Positions 20,501-32,207 of a stretch of 64,000 nucleotides of DNA are shown here, piece by piece. Positions within the stretch are counted from its first letter, which is position 1; every line of letters begins with the position of its first letter. The position numbers were made by a program, and so were the translations under genes. This DNA comes from Morinoia aosen. Taxonomy: Eukaryota > Arthropoda > Malacostraca > Amphipoda > Talitridae. The notes under the pieces are model-generated. The model saw nothing but the letters and a program-made list of their open reading frames with translations, was not told the DNA's origin and did not search any database. The stretch covers positions 4,536,618-4,600,617 of the forward strand of contig CM059580.1 in NCBI GenBank assembly GCA_030386875.1, given 5' to 3'.

Positions 20501-23500
20501 TCAACAGAGCGTTTTTGCATTTCTTCTTTCCCTTTATATGTTTTTCTACCAGTTGTTCAGGGCCCACCTTTCAGGTAGAGGAAAAACTTAGCCCTTAAAA
20601 AATAATGTGTCTCCACTGGAGCAGGAAGCCAATCCACGAAAGAGAATAACTAAAATATCTAAGGCAAGTATAATATCGTAGCAAATGATAGTTCAACGTA
20701 TTTTACGCCAAAATATCTATGGCACAAAACAGTTCAATTGATCAAATTTTACAATACAGAAGTGTCTAACTTTTTTTTAGTGAATCTGCAATTTAAGCAA
20801 AGTGAACAGTTGTTCAGCGTTGATCTTTCATTGGCCATCTCCCACCACCCCCGGTGGCCTCCCATTGGCTAAGAGAAAGCTCCATCTCCACGATACCCAT
20901 GATGCTTTTAGTTTGCTTTCAACCCTCGTTCGTCACGGAGTTTTAACACGCGTGACAGACAGAGTTACTGATATTTTGGGAATTTTTCATGTTTGCTCTT
21001 TGCAACTTCATTCTTCGTTATTCATCATGGGCCTCAAGGAAGTCATTCCAGGTGCGAGTGTAAAGAAAGAATAAGCGGGCTCTGTCATCAATGGAAGTAA
21101 AACAGAATGTCATAACAATACATGAAAGTGGCCTGCGGTGTGGAGCCATATATCGTGGAGCCATATATCTCCACGATATATGGTGGATATATCCACGATA
21201 TGGATATATTCACGATATATCCATATATTTCAGCCATATATCGTGGAGGTATATGGCTGAAACCCGTCTACCTGTCAACCATTTTATTACTTTAACACTT
21301 GTTTCATGGATGATTGGTATATTTTAAAGTTTATTAAAGGGTTTATGAGGTAGTATTAGGGACCCTGGAACGAATCAGGTTTTTCACATGTAAAATATGA
21401 CTCAACATACGAAAACTCCAGGTTAGTAAACCACTACTGAAACGGAATAATTTCGTGAGGTGAGACAGGACTGAAGTTCCAATGCATTTTTGTAGCTCGA
21501 GTAACAATTGAAAATGTCCTACAGAAAATCGTGGAAGACGCCGAGCTCTACTCCCTCAGGTCTCGACTGGAATTCATCTACCTCAACGAGCAGTTCTTCA
21601 TGCAGGTGACGTTTGTGATTCTCTCAACAGTTTCGGAAAAGGGAACTGTTGAATCGAAGGAAACATTTCCGACATTTATTTTCAAAAAATTCATGATTGA
21701 GCAGAAGTGAATATTTATTTACAAGGCCGCACCTATCAAAGGGTTTTTAAGAGCACAAACGTTCGTCATTTGTGTCAATCATCTTGTATGAAAGATTATT
21801 TCACCATGGCTTAGTTAATTTTGAGGTATGTGAGGATTTGTGGATGTACTAGTCTTTTACTGCGTAGCACTCGGCTTAAAAGCCTTTATTTGAATCCAAA
21901 TGTTTTCATCTACACACTTATAGCTCGCCATTAGCAGACCTGTAATATTCTCTGCTGATATTTAAACAACTTGAGGATTTAGTAGCAGAAATTGGCTTTC
22001 CTGCTCTAACATAAAACAAATCCATGTGATGACATATCAATAAACTTTCCCAGTGAGAATCCCGCCCACCGCTTGCACTTCTCTTTCTCAGTTTGGCGAT
22101 CTTTTGTTTTCATAGCCCTCTATATCCGGAAACTGAAAACAGTCGACCTGTCTACATATTGTATTATCTAGTGTGATAAAGTATTGATGTAAACAAACGT
22201 AAAATTTTGGTAGATGCTGATGAGCACATTTTCAGAATATATACAGTGGGGGCAAAATACCACGTTGATTAAATCGCTAAATTCCACATTTCTAAACAAT
22301 GTGAAATAGTGAAAATTGTAATATAAATAAACAATAGTGTAAAAATGGTAATAATATATCTAAAATCCACAAAAATATGTCGAAATAAAAAAAATAAGAT
22401 AAAATAAATGAAATCCATATAATAATGTGTCACAAATATTTAATACATAAAATATATAGGAACATGTATAATTAATGCGCGAACAAAATTTTACAACACC
22501 CGACTTTTTTCCTGATATTATACATTAAAATTATTGCAGAATTAATTCAAAACGATCAATAAATTTTAACATTTGGAAACCGAACTTTCGCCAGGATTCG
22601 TCTCCAATAACGTGTCATTGGTACAGCAGCTTTCGTTTTGAAAGGTCGTAAGCATCGTTATGAATAAGGACATCAAGCAAGACCTTCGCGAACATATTGT
22701 GGGACTCGCACAATGAAGGTTTGGCATATCAGAAAAAATGTGCATAACTGTGTGTTGCTATAACCTCGGTTGGAACCGTAACACGAATGTGGAAATGCCG
22801 GAAAACGACTCTCAGAAAGTCTTAAACTGGCCGTCCTCGGAATATTAAAAACAGTTCGAAAATTGATCCGAACAGTTATGCAGAAGTCTTAAAATACTCG
22901 CGAACAATTGAAGGATGATCTCATGTCATCTAGGATCGAAGCCAGATACTACACGATGAGCAGGGCACTACGCCGTGAAGGTCTTCGCTCCCGCACTCTT
23001 CGTAGAACACCTCTTCTGCAGAAATGTCATGTCAAAGCCAGGCTGAAGTATGCCAACGACTATTTAAACTAGCCAGCAGCGTTTCGGAACTCAGTACTGT
23101 GGTCAGATGAAACCAAAATCGACCTATTTGGGGGAAACTGCACAACCCATGTGAGGCAACAAAACGAAGAATACAAACCAAAGTGGACCATACACACTGT
23201 TAAGTTTTGAGGTGTTTCAATCATGGTGTGGGGATGTTTTAGCTCATCAGGGGTAGGTAAACCTCATATATCATTGAAGGAACAATGAATGACAGGAAAT
23301 ATCACGAAATATTGGACGAACAACTCTTACCATTAGTTCGTTTGGTAAAATTGAAACGTGGATGAACCTTCCAACATGACAAAGATCCAAATCATACTGC
23401 AAACGAAACCAACGAATGGTTGAGGATGAAGAAAACAAAGTTTAAGAAGGCCAAGTCAATCCGCGGACATGTGTCTGATCGAAAACTTGTGGAAGGAACT

Positions 23501-26500
23501 AAAATCGAAGATTCAGAAGAGAGGTCCCAACAACATCATGGAACCCAAATAAATTTACGTTGAAGAATGGAAGATGACTGCACCCGATACTTGTAAAAAG
23601 CTGGTAGTGAGTTACTCTAAACGTCTCGAAGCCACAATTAATAATAATGGTTATGAAACGAAGTATTAATGTATATATATCTTGAAATGTGTTGTAAACT
23701 TTTGTTAACATATTTAATTCACATGTTCCTACATATTTTCATGTTAAATATACATTTTTTTCAAGTATATTATTACTCGTTTTATGTAAATGTTTGCATA
23801 TAATTCAATTTTCGTGATTGTAAGTGGTTAAAAATTATGGAACCTGGTAATTTAATTAATGTGTTGTATTATTTTACCCCTCGCTGCATACGGGGAATAT
23901 TCCAGATTTGAAACAATGGTCCTATAGGAGAAACTAATGTCATCTTGAGAGCTATTTGGGAAAGATGAGAAACTGAGTCTCAGGTGTGATTTTGAATCTA
24001 CAATGCATTGCGTGGAAAATCGATTGGAAATATTTGGAAGCGACTTTTGCCAAATTATTGGAAGATAAGCAGGCGAGAAGTTGATGATGAGCTTCCTCGC
24101 TCATTCTTCAAGGATTGCCCGACTTAGTAAATCTCAATTTTATCACAAGTGCACTCAACCATGAGAGAGTGAGTGCGTCAGGTAGAACAAAGTGTGTTCT
24201 GGCTGTAGTTCAGGCGCTTAATTATCAAACTTATAAATATGGAAAGGTATGCGGTGAAGAAGAGATAATGTAGAAATATGGACTTTCAACGTGGAACATG
24301 TAGGACATCAAATCATCTGATTCAAATTCCCTTAATAACGTACGACGCCGTCAGAGTGATGTAATTGCGTGATCTCTATGCAATGGAGGAGCAACCATTC
24401 AGAATGCTTAAACATTTACTGAAATAAACATGAAGAATGATGAACCACTCATAAATCTGTTTTGAAATTTGCAGTCGTATTTTCCAAGTGAAGAGTACAC
24501 TTAATCAGCGATATGGCCTTGGGAGCCGAATGCTTTCAAAATCATTCTCAATACTGTACTTATGCTAGTCAGATTTTGCGCGGTGAGCAGCCAAGTTGAA
24601 CTCTTTGTTTTATTTCTGCCTGAAACCCCCAAAAATTATATATTAGTTGGCCCTTAACACTTTGTAATAAAGAAAATGTACCCCGAATGGCAGTTTGGCA
24701 ACGTGGATGACGTTTCACATCCCACCCCCAAACGGTCATTTCATTCTGGTCGTCAGATTATGCGCGGTGAGCAGCCAAGTTGAACTCTTTCGCCGGAGCA
24801 TCTGTGAATTTAGGTCCCACTTTAGGGTGCACTTGAGCGGTTAAAGCCATAGACGCCCAGGCGAAGAAGTGTGACTGGGCATACGCAATTTTTTCTCTAT
24901 TCTATCATTCTGAGAAAAAAATTTGATTAGACGATTGGAAATCATTCATTTGAAAATTTATGAAATTTGGTTCGATGATTGAAATAATTGGGTTCAAATA
25001 TTTTCACTCTTTAAACATAAAAATATAAAATGTAACTCCTATAATTTTGCATTGCACAATCAGGTACACAAAATCGGATGAACCAAACTAGTGAAGACAT
25101 TGATATATCCCCACAGATGCCATACATAAGGAATTTTCTGCCTCATCTACAACTGCTGTACAACAAAGATCGCAGGCTTCTCGTCAAGATCACAAAGCTG
25201 CACAACAGGAAGTCCGACTCACACGCCAAGCCCAACGAGCATCATCAGAGCCCTCAAGGCGTATATCAATTCTGGCTGGACAACCACACAGCAAAGGAAA
25301 TCAGGTGAGAATTGATTAAAATGCAGGACAAGGATTAGTGCTGACAACTTCCACGCTGACAAGGAATTTATGGCGTGAAGGTCGCATGTCATTGGAGCAT
25401 CTGAGCTGGCTCAAACACTCCACTGCTTTGTAGGTGAACGACTGGCTACAAATCCCAAAAAATCCGTTTTCGAGAGTGAAAACTTTGAAAAATATGTTAA
25501 TCAAAAATTTAACTCTTGCTCGATAAATATGAAGCAAATGCGCTTCAAGTGCGTACTTTTTAACCTGTTTATTTACTGTGCAAAATTTCCCCAAATCATC
25601 ACCCAAGAGGGAAAAAGAATAGAACGAGTGTGGAAGTGCACAAATTTTTGAACCTAGCGTGACAACGTAAAAATTAGACGAAGTAAGCGAAGTCTATATT
25701 CAGCAAGCTGAGCAGCGACTACGTATATAACTGTGCGGCTGGCCAAGAAAAAACAAAATAAGACGCAGGTGGCTGGCTGCTGGCAGGCGAATCAAGGACG
25801 AAATTATCGGCTCAAACAGGCACGCCAAGTCGCAGCCAACCCGGCCTTCCCATTGTAATCATTCAACTCTGTCTCTACTCAATCACCAGAGCGAACGAAT
25901 AGTTGTATTATGTCTCATAAGTTTCGTTATAGTAGCTCATAATTTTTATACAACTAGTGACTCCTGATATGGGTGCGATTACGACGGTGTTAAAATACTG
26001 TTTTTTTTATCCAACTCGACATATTTAATATTTCATATACTTCTCTTGGTGAACGGAATATCTGAGTATCTCGTCGATAAAATATTCCAAGTTGTGGGTC
26101 TTCCCAGTTTCGAAACCAGATTTCTCTGCCTGATGAAGCTGAGTCAAATCCCATCTAAACTTATGCTTAATTTCTAACTTCTGTTTGAGTTTTGATCTGC
26201 TTCTGATGCTAACCTGTTTTGATCTGCTAACCTAAACAGATTCCAACCTGTTTACACTGGCGAAATAGACCCACATTTCAGATGGACCAACTATTATTCA
26301 GAAATTTGTAAAAAATGTATGAAGTCACTTGCTAACTATGGACGAATACTGTATTCATTATTCAAAGTTTTAATTTTTGCACATGACAGACAACATCTGT
26401 GCAATATTATAGTCGGAATGGTTACATGTCATAACGTTGGAATGCGGAGCTGACGCAAATGATGTGTTGCTGAAGAACTTTTACTTTGCTCGGCAGGATT

Positions 26501-26644
26501 CCCCGCCTGAATAACATTGCAGCCTTGCATGAAGAACACGAGCAGGAGCCAACGGAGCAAATATTGCACCTCCTGCAGGACGTGAGGGACCGCCTCGTGA
26601 CGTCCACTCCTAACTCTGCCCCTCGTCCTGGCGCTGAGGCCTGA
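15706..26644 (+). CDS. TRPA-family cation channel, painless-like, copy A (six coding exons)
   Basis: The joined exons are 15706-17573, 18145-18313, 20041-20250, 21525-21605, 25117-25304 and 26497-26644, 887 codons. All junctions are GT-AG and in phase. Residues about 37-58, 71-140, 254-305 and 367-393 are ankyrin repeats. S1 is about 496-519, S2 556-577, S3 592-608, S4 613-630, S5 650-672, the pore loop 683-703 with TGEFEY at 698-703, and S6 719-745. The C-terminus is short and ends in an acidic stretch. This matches the single-subfamily architecture of insect Painless/Pyrexia TRPA channels: tetrameric plasma-membrane cation channels for noxious heat, mechanical or chemical cues. Length and the ankyrin-poor N-terminus favour painless-like over TRPA1. 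An acceptor five bases before ATG 15706 implies an upstream untranslated exon. No disabling mutation is seen. The modality sensed cannot be told from sequence. Confidence 0.9.
17786..18062 (+). repeat. tRNA-derived SINE (family S1) in TRPA A intron 1
   Basis: The head 'gcccgttgtagccgtgtggt', the B-box-like 'gatttcgaatcccgg', the body blocks and the 'aaagcatccttagatgctga' end are all present. Intron 1 of copy B is only 290 bp and lacks it, so it inserted after the duplication. Confidence 0.85.
18145..18313 (+). CDS. TRPA copy A, coding exon 2 (S4-S5 linker and S5)
   Basis: Acceptor TTTCCCTCAG at 18144; donor CTTGCAG|GTAAAA at 18313/18314. 169 bp, exactly as in copy B. Encodes GRAPPLAIYI, then the S5 helix FLKLIFLFGPLIIAFSLSF. 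Copy A has Pro where copy B has Phe inside S5. Confidence 0.88.
18406..19703. mobile_element. Harbinger/PIF-like non-autonomous DNA element in TRPA A intron 2
   Basis: Terminal inverted repeats start GGGTACCCGCACACGAG on the left and end CTCGTGTGCGGGTACCC on the right. They are flanked by 3-bp TTA duplications (18403-18405, 19704-19706), the hallmark of PIF/Harbinger elements. Copy B shows the uninterrupted site (intron 2, near 54920-54935). No transposase frame is present. Inside is an L1-type LTR remnant (18887-19470) that may be nested or captured. Subterminal 'gttgc/gacaa' motifs recur on both sides. Confidence 0.82.
18887..19470 (+). repeat. LTR family L1 remnant with tandem PBS-like units
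   Basis: It starts TGTTAGGCCATCGCCAAGAT like the copy at 61297 and contains 'actgagctcgcgtatcac'. It then runs into four imperfect units of about 40 bp (19296-19440), each with a tRNA-Lys primer-binding-site-like core such as 'tgccaaaacagggactc' or 'cccccgaaaagggactcgcc'. No coding sequence follows. Confidence 0.6.
20041..20250 (+). CDS. TRPA copy A, coding exon 3 (pore loop and S6)
   Basis: Acceptor TCATTTCCAG at 20040, donor GCTAAA|GTAAGT at 20250/20251, phase 0 at both ends, 70 codons. Contains the pore helix (NLPRAIVMSTGEFEY) and S6 (VLIFLVFLFLIYLVLMNV) with the conserved MTGLAV end. The two Glu residues of TGEFEY are likely selectivity-filter acids. Confidence 0.9.
21128..21262. repeat. 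AT-rich nested palindrome in TRPA A intron 3
   Basis: 'ccatatatcgtgga', 'tccacgatatatgg', 'tatatccacgatatggatat' and 'atatccatatat' alternate, forming several overlapping hairpins in about 130 bp. The matching intron of copy B has only a simple stretch near 51790-51830, so this expanded in arm A. Confidence 0.75.
21525..21605 (+). CDS. TRPA copy A, coding exon 4 (post-S6 helix)
   Basis: Acceptor TCCTACAG at 21524, donor ATGCAG|GTGACG at 21605/21606, 27 codons, phase 0. Encodes VEDAELYSLRSRLEFIYLNE, the post-S6 segment in the TRP-domain position. Confidence 0.85.
22244..23886 (+). pseudogene. Tc1-like transposon with dead transposase, arm A
   Basis: The ends are inverted (CAGTGGGGGCAAAATA left; right end reads CAGCGAGGGGTAAAATAATA in reverse), next to TA on the left. 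Translation gives LWSDETKIDLFG, GVSIMVWGCFSSSG, then a QHDKDPNHTA-like block and LIENLWKELKSKI, the Tc1 catalytic order, broken by several stops and frameshifts. The counterpart at 49162-50764 is in the mirror position, so insertion preceded the arm duplication. Confidence 0.88.
25117..25304 (+). CDS. TRPA copy A, coding exon 5 (C-terminal cytoplasmic)
   Basis: I place the acceptor at CCCCACAG (25116), in phase 0 after exon 4. An alternative acceptor at 25063 would give an early stop in that phase. Begins MPYIRNFLPHLQLLYNKDRR. The donor ATCAG|GTGAGA at 25304/25305 is strong. Reading on without splicing would hit TGA at once. Copy B has two extra codons here. Confidence 0.78.
26497..26644 (+). 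CDS. TRPA copy A, terminal coding exon 6
   Basis: Acceptor TTGCTCGGCAG at 26496. The first G completes an Arg codon from exon 5. Encodes IPRLNNIAALHEEHEQEPTE, then a helical QILHLLQDVRDRLV and a TGA at 26642-26644. Copy B keeps the same frame with about five differences in 148 bp, most of them silent, which supports coding. A clear poly(A) signal was not identified. Confidence 0.82.
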
Positions 26645-28971
26645 GCGGGTACACGTCTGTAGATGATGCTGCACTTGCACTGCTTAAAAGCAGCACGGAG
26701 CTTCCTACAAAAATGAAGTCGAGTACCATAACATATATGAATATCATGTGCGATCAAAGTATACTGTCACGTGTGATAATTTAACCCACCAGAAACTCTA
26801 TTGCGAAGTCATTTTAGTGACTCGATTCAATACGACGCGTCATCGAGCTAATCAATCACTGGATGCATCACTTTCAAGAAATGATTTGTGATAACTAGTA
26901 CACAATAGAAGAAAAGTCCATACCCAGTGAAGGTTTTTAGTATAACTGTTTTACATGCATTTTCGTACGTATTGATCGATAAAGTATTTTTCAAAGCTTC
27001 TTCAGGCAATGCATTTTTTATTATATAAAGGCTTTCAACTGATTTTGATAATTTAGTACTGTTTGTGCAATACGCTCTTTTAATACCAGATGTTTATCTT
27101 ATATAATGCCCAGGAACTTACAAAATTTGGCTTCTTCAATTACACCATTACCAATTTTAATGCCTGTAAGAGACATATTTCTCTTGTATGAGTGTATAAA
27201 GTATTTTGTCTTATTGACATTGAGGTATATTTTATTAGCTTTGAGCCGCATTAAAACCTTTTGCAGCTAATTATATATACTCTTCGCAATGAAAATTGGA
27301 TTTTCATTTGAAAGAACCGCAGAAAGTGTGCTGTCGTAGGCAAAAAGTATGAATTTGAAAAATCAAGTAGATTCAACTATATCGTTGATAAATATCAAAA
27401 AGAGGAGAGGCCCTAGGACCGACCCTTGTGGTACTCAATGGCTGATTGTCAGCAGTTCTGATTGTGCATCGTTAACGCTAACATATTGCCGTCGATTTGT
27501 TAAGTATGATTTGAACTGATGTGGAATTCCTCTAAAGCCATTAACAGTGTCGTCTCGGCAATAAAAGGTTATTATTGTCCACGCAATCGTATGCTTTTTG
27601 GAAGTCAAGAAACATCGAGAAACAAACTTTCTGTAATCAATATTTTAGTAAAGGTAGTGTAAATGATTTAATCTTGCCAGTGTTGTCGATTTTTTAGAAT
27701 GAAAACCGTATTTGTTATAGTAGAGAAAAGATTTTTTACAAAATAAGAAAACACTTTAACGTTCACAATTTTCTCGATTGTTTTGCTAACAATCAGTAGT
27801 CCAGAGATATGTTTATAATAATTAGTACAATTTTTATCACCATTTCAAAAATAGAGGTCACTCTGGCAATTTTGAGTGAGTTAGGGAAGATACCCCGAGA
27901 AGTGATGGGTTAATAATATTAGATATGTACGGTGCAATTATATTAGCTATAGCCTGAAGAACTTATGCAAAGAGCGTCGTTTATCCACTTGGTTTATTTG
28001 TCAAGTTGTTTAAGTACGCAATTACATCGGAAGAATTTGCTGTCGCGGAAAAGAGATAGTTGGGGTCACGGACATGATCCATGTATTGCAACTGGTCAGT
28101 AGGTTCCCTAAAACCACTATCAGCTATATTTTTGTCTTTAATTACAAAAAAATTGTTGAACACTGTTGCGATATCTTTTTTCTCGTTATTTTTTACATTA
28201 TCTTGAACGATGGACTCAATTGTTTTCGTAGCATTATTATTCGGTTTACAGCATGATTTTAGCAGGCGCTTAGATTTTTATTCCAGTTTTGTTTTCAGGA
28301 AATTTGGGCATAGAGTAGTTTTTATCAGTTTTCGTATTTGATTTGTCACGTGATTTCTGAATCTCTTATACATATCTTTAGATATTCGTTCTTCGTAGAA
28401 TAAGACTAGCTACGCCTGACTTTTTTACATTAATTATGATGTCTTCAATAACCCAGGGCATTTGTCTATTTTCGGTGTAATTGTGCGGGTAATTATTGGA
28501 CAACACTGATTGTATGTTGTCGTAATAATTTCAGTTGAATTCATATTTACTTCATCAATGTTAATTGCATTATAATCCTGTTGATAGATATTCAATGAAG
28601 GTATTTATTCTTCTGGAATAGCGCGCATTGTTTACAAGATATATTCGTTTACAGAATGAATAAGTCTCAGGCTGTGGGCTGGTACAAGCACTATAGATAT
28701 CTATCTTGATGAGAAACACCGGAAAATGGTCAGATAAGTCAGAAGTTTTTATTCCGGTAAGAAAATCAATTGGATCTACCCTGAGAATATTATCGAACAG
28801 CGTAGCAGATTCTGAAGAATCACGTGTAGGTTTCGTGATGGCTTGAAGGAAGGATTTAGACTGTAAAACGTTTTTGAAGTTTGAGATTTGCTCACAGCTT
28901 TCATATTTTAGAAGATCGTAGTTGAAATCCCCTTAGATTATTATTATGTCATTGTAAAGAGACTTGTTAAG

Positions 28972-30149
28972 GGGAGATTCCCCCCTGAATTGGAATATTT
29001 TTAAAGATTTTGATTTTAGCTGTTATAGGAAGTATAAAATGTCAGGTATATTCTGTGAAAAAATGAGGTTCGTACGTTCGCTCGTTGGCCCGCTACGGGG
29101 GTTTAAAGTATGGGGTTGGAGGGAGAGGTGGTATTTCATCTTGGTACACACCATCTTTGCTGTTTATTCACTTATTGACGTTGTAATGTAAGCTCCTATG
29201 TCTCTTTATTACTGTATAATGATTGCAAAGGTCCGTCCTAGTTGACCCCGCAAATAATAATAAAGAAAAAGTAAGATTGTCTATGTTTGTTTGTTTTGTC
29301 TTTTTTTGGGAGGTCCTGGTTGTGGGGTTTCAAAATATTTCTCTTCCGACAGTTTTTGAGCTACTGTGATATGGTCATTACTTTATCCTATATGGCGAAT
29401 CGAAATTTATTATTATTATTATTATATAAGAAAGTTTTAGCCTCCCTTAACCACGACAAAGATGTTCCAAGAGAGGAAAGAGGAAGGCACCATTTAGTAT
29501 GGAGTTGAGGGAACGCGGAATCTATGCACAAGGTGCACAGAAACAGTAAGCTAGGAAAGAAGTTCATGAAACAAGACAAAAGTTGAAGAAGAAAGTAGTA
29601 GGTGCTGAAAAACAGGACAGCAGTGGACCGAAAAAAGATGGTCCGTAACATAACAAAAACCTATTATATAACAACAAAAGGAAGCCTACCTAACCTTTAG
29701 CTCAGGCCCTCACATAGTCCCCCTGGGAGCGCTAATTCCCATAGATACAATAGTTGTATCCCCCTGAGGGGATCGAAATTTATTTTTGATCAAAAGCTGT
29801 GACGTCATATGTACGAAATTTTACGAAAAAAATATTATACGTTGGGATTTTTTGGTAATTTAAAAGTAGGAATTTGAAAACTGCCATATAAATTATGGCA
29901 ATGCCCGAGTCTTTCCGCATCTAATGATACCCATACGATCACTGTAGCTCAAAAACTGTCGGAGGAGAAGCATTTAGAAACCCTCCCCCACCCCTTCAAT
30001 TCCGTTTTCTATAGAGCTCTCGCTTATAATGAAAATAATCGCATTTTCTGCACGAATGACAAAAGTTTTTTTGCATTTTCATCTGTTCACCAAATTTCAT
30101 TGTTCTAGGTTCAATAACAAAAAAGTTTTAAATAAGGGGGACTGAGATG
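28972..30149. mobile_element. Arm-A-specific insertion in LINE-b, with internal fold-back
   Basis: Arm B has continuous LINE sequence (36270-36290) where arm A has this about 1.2 kb block. Left edge 'ttaaggggagattccccc', right edge 'aaataagggggactga'. Internal stretches 29310-29395 and 29925-30000 are inverted copies ('ccgacagtttttgagctac'). The S2 retroposon at 29412-29771 is nested inside. Element class unknown. Confidence 0.55.
29412..29771 (-). repeat. Non-tRNA retroposon (family S2), full-length type, 13-bp target duplication
   Basis: Flanked by ATCGAAATTTATT at 29399-29411 and 29772-29784. On the minus strand the 5' head contains a small hairpin (gatacaa...ttgtatc) and the 3' end is (AAT)n. 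Closely similar to 4954-5273. Confidence 0.88.
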
Positions 30150-31514
30150 AAAATACTATGAAGCTCGTTCAGGAAAGATACATGACATGCTGTTGGAGGC
30201 TAATACACAGTTCCAAGTATCCGTTTACCATTTTTCGTTAGTTCTATAAATAGATTTTCAGTATATTCACGATTCATAGTTGCACTAACGATGATCCTCG
30301 AAGGTATGTGTTTAGTTTTGTGCCTACTGATACCTCCGCCACATTTGTTACTATGAAGTGAGTGATTGCTTTAATAGTTTTGCATTTGAATCATGTCTTT
30401 CGTTGAGTCATCTAGCCAAATTTCGGCAAACGTCAAAATTACAGTTCAGCATAGTGATAGTACCAAATGTATAATCTATTTTTATACAAATTGATAGTTC
30501 AAACACAATAACAAAAATCATTGCAGATGTTCTGATCGGTTCATTGAAATGTTTAATACTGATATATTGGCATTTTCTAATTTTATTTAGGTTTGGATAC
30601 AGTCTATTCAAACGATTGAGATGTGAGTCAATATTATCAAATATATCAACATGGTAAATCACTAAAATTAATAAACAGAAAGTTATATGCAACGTATAGA
30701 AAAATACAGTGTCAAAATAAAAACAAACACATTTTTATTCAAACCTTAATCAAACATTAAAAGAAACCAAAACACACATAGATTATTAATCTACTATCCA
30801 GTGTGATGTCATTAGTAGTGTACGCACTCAGTCCATGAGCGAGAGCATATGGGGATTACAAATTGCTTATAATGTAATTACAAGGCTGTCATACCAAGTG
30901 TTATCCTTATATAACACATGAGATGCAGCATAAGACTAAATGGATTTAAATCGAGGTGAAAGTGACGTAATGTACCATAAAGACCTCAATATCTAAATTA
31001 TTTTCTGGTTTACCAACATAGGTGGCGACATAAAAATTAAACCTGAGTAGCAAATTCAATAGGAGCGATCGATAAAAAAAATTAAAAAGCACTTTAGCAA
31101 GTATAAAACCAGAGTTAAATGTTTGGCGTTCGTGCCTTGGAAAGACAAAAATGCAATTCTACAGAAAATAAAGAGAATTCATGTGGACAGAAATCGAAAT
31201 GATATGAAATCCAGTACGTCAGTCCATAAAAACATTTATTTCAAACAATTTCTTCCGAGAACTTGCCGACAAGTTGCAAATAAATACTGATCATGCGCTT
31301 CGGGTGTGTTGATAGCCCGAGGTCTTGAAGTTGCATGTCTAGTCTACTGAAAACGTTGCACGTGATCCAGAAATAGAACCCGGGAAGTTGAGAGCTATAC
31401 ATGTTAAGAAAAACATTTACATCTTATTTGGTCAACCTAAACAGGATTTTCATGATCATTTTTCTAATCGAATCTATTGCAATTCGATAGTTTCTCTTGA
31501 TAGTTGTCATCATC

Positions 31515-31710
31515 AAATGCCTTCCGTGGAATAAACTTTCTGTGGACTACAGAGCTGGGCGTTGCGCCTACAGTAGCTTATTGCAAAAATGTCCCCAAGC
31601 GCATTGCTTTGACGCAAAAGTATTTAGCTTTTGAAAGGTGCTCTCCAAGGAGAAACGCAGTATCATTTTTGCACTTTTCGAGTCAAGAGACAGCATTTGC
31701 ACTGGGCTTT
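31515..31710 (-). repeat. Dispersed repeat R1, uninterrupted copy
   Basis: The reverse complement matches 3553-4025 without the SINE. It preserves 'caaaaatgatactgcgtttc', 'gcgcaacgcccagctctgta' and 'ggaaggcatttgatg'. Confidence 0.6.
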
Positions 31711-31839
31711 TGCTCATTGGGCGATTTCCTTGGATCTTAAAATTTCCCACCGGCGTGCCAAATTTCGACCACTTGCGCTAACACCAACTTGAACACAATC
31801 TTTCTTCCTAAAAACAGGGTAAAAAAGAGTTATTTTGAG

Positions 31840-32125
31840 GAGCCTCTAATTTCTCACCTATTGCGTCTGAAAAGCTTAATTTAGTCTCAAATAGAAGCTA
31901 ATACTTTCCTTTAACTTTTTGAAAACTCACGAATTCTTTTCCGACAGGAGGAAGGGGGGGGGGTGAAAGGTTAACTTCTACCCCTTAAACGCTCACTTTT
32001 TCTGAAAATCCATTACTTTGGATAACTATAAATCTCTCATCAATTTCATCTGAAAGGCTAAATATAGTCTGAAATTGAAGCTAATTCTTTCTTTTAACTT
32101 TTTGAAGACACGAATTGCTTATTTT
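31840..32125. repeat. About 200-bp imperfect tandem duplication
   Basis: The stretch 31850-31945 (tctgaaaagcttaatttagt, then ctttaactttttgaaaactc) is repeated at 32035-32120 (tctgaaaggctaaatatagt, then ttttaactttttgaagacac). The units are separated by a G-run. Confidence 0.6.
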
Positions 32126-32207
32126 TGTCTCTAAGTGTTTTAATTTGTCTATTAGGACACTTCGTTCGGTTTGTCTATTAGTACGCCTCGGAGGGTACGT
32201 TTGTCTA

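Larger units (their letters stand above)
27000..30690 (-). pseudogene. Degenerate non-LTR retrotransposon (LINE-b), arm A
   Basis: The minus strand carries the same decayed element as 35760-38330. Recognisable parts are the RT stretch near 27420-27680 (palm and VPQGS-type block region, peptides in broken frames), the linker near 27800-28060 and the endonuclease region near 30150-30400. No long frame survives. It is interrupted at about 28972-30149 by a later insertion. Confidence 0.7.
10330..31270 (+). repeat. Left arm of a giant imperfect inverted duplication
   Basis: The reverse complement of this span aligns in order with 35155-63695: 10390-10680 with 63350-63620, 11110-11610 with 62380-62890, exons at 15706-21605 with 57338-51447, exons at 25117-26644 with 41087-38590, the LINE at 27000-30690 with 38330-35760, and 31190-31260 with 35165-35235. 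Paired coordinates sum to about 74 kb at the outside and about 66 kb inside, so arm B has net insertions. Identity by eye runs from about 80 to 98 percent. Confidence 0.93.
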
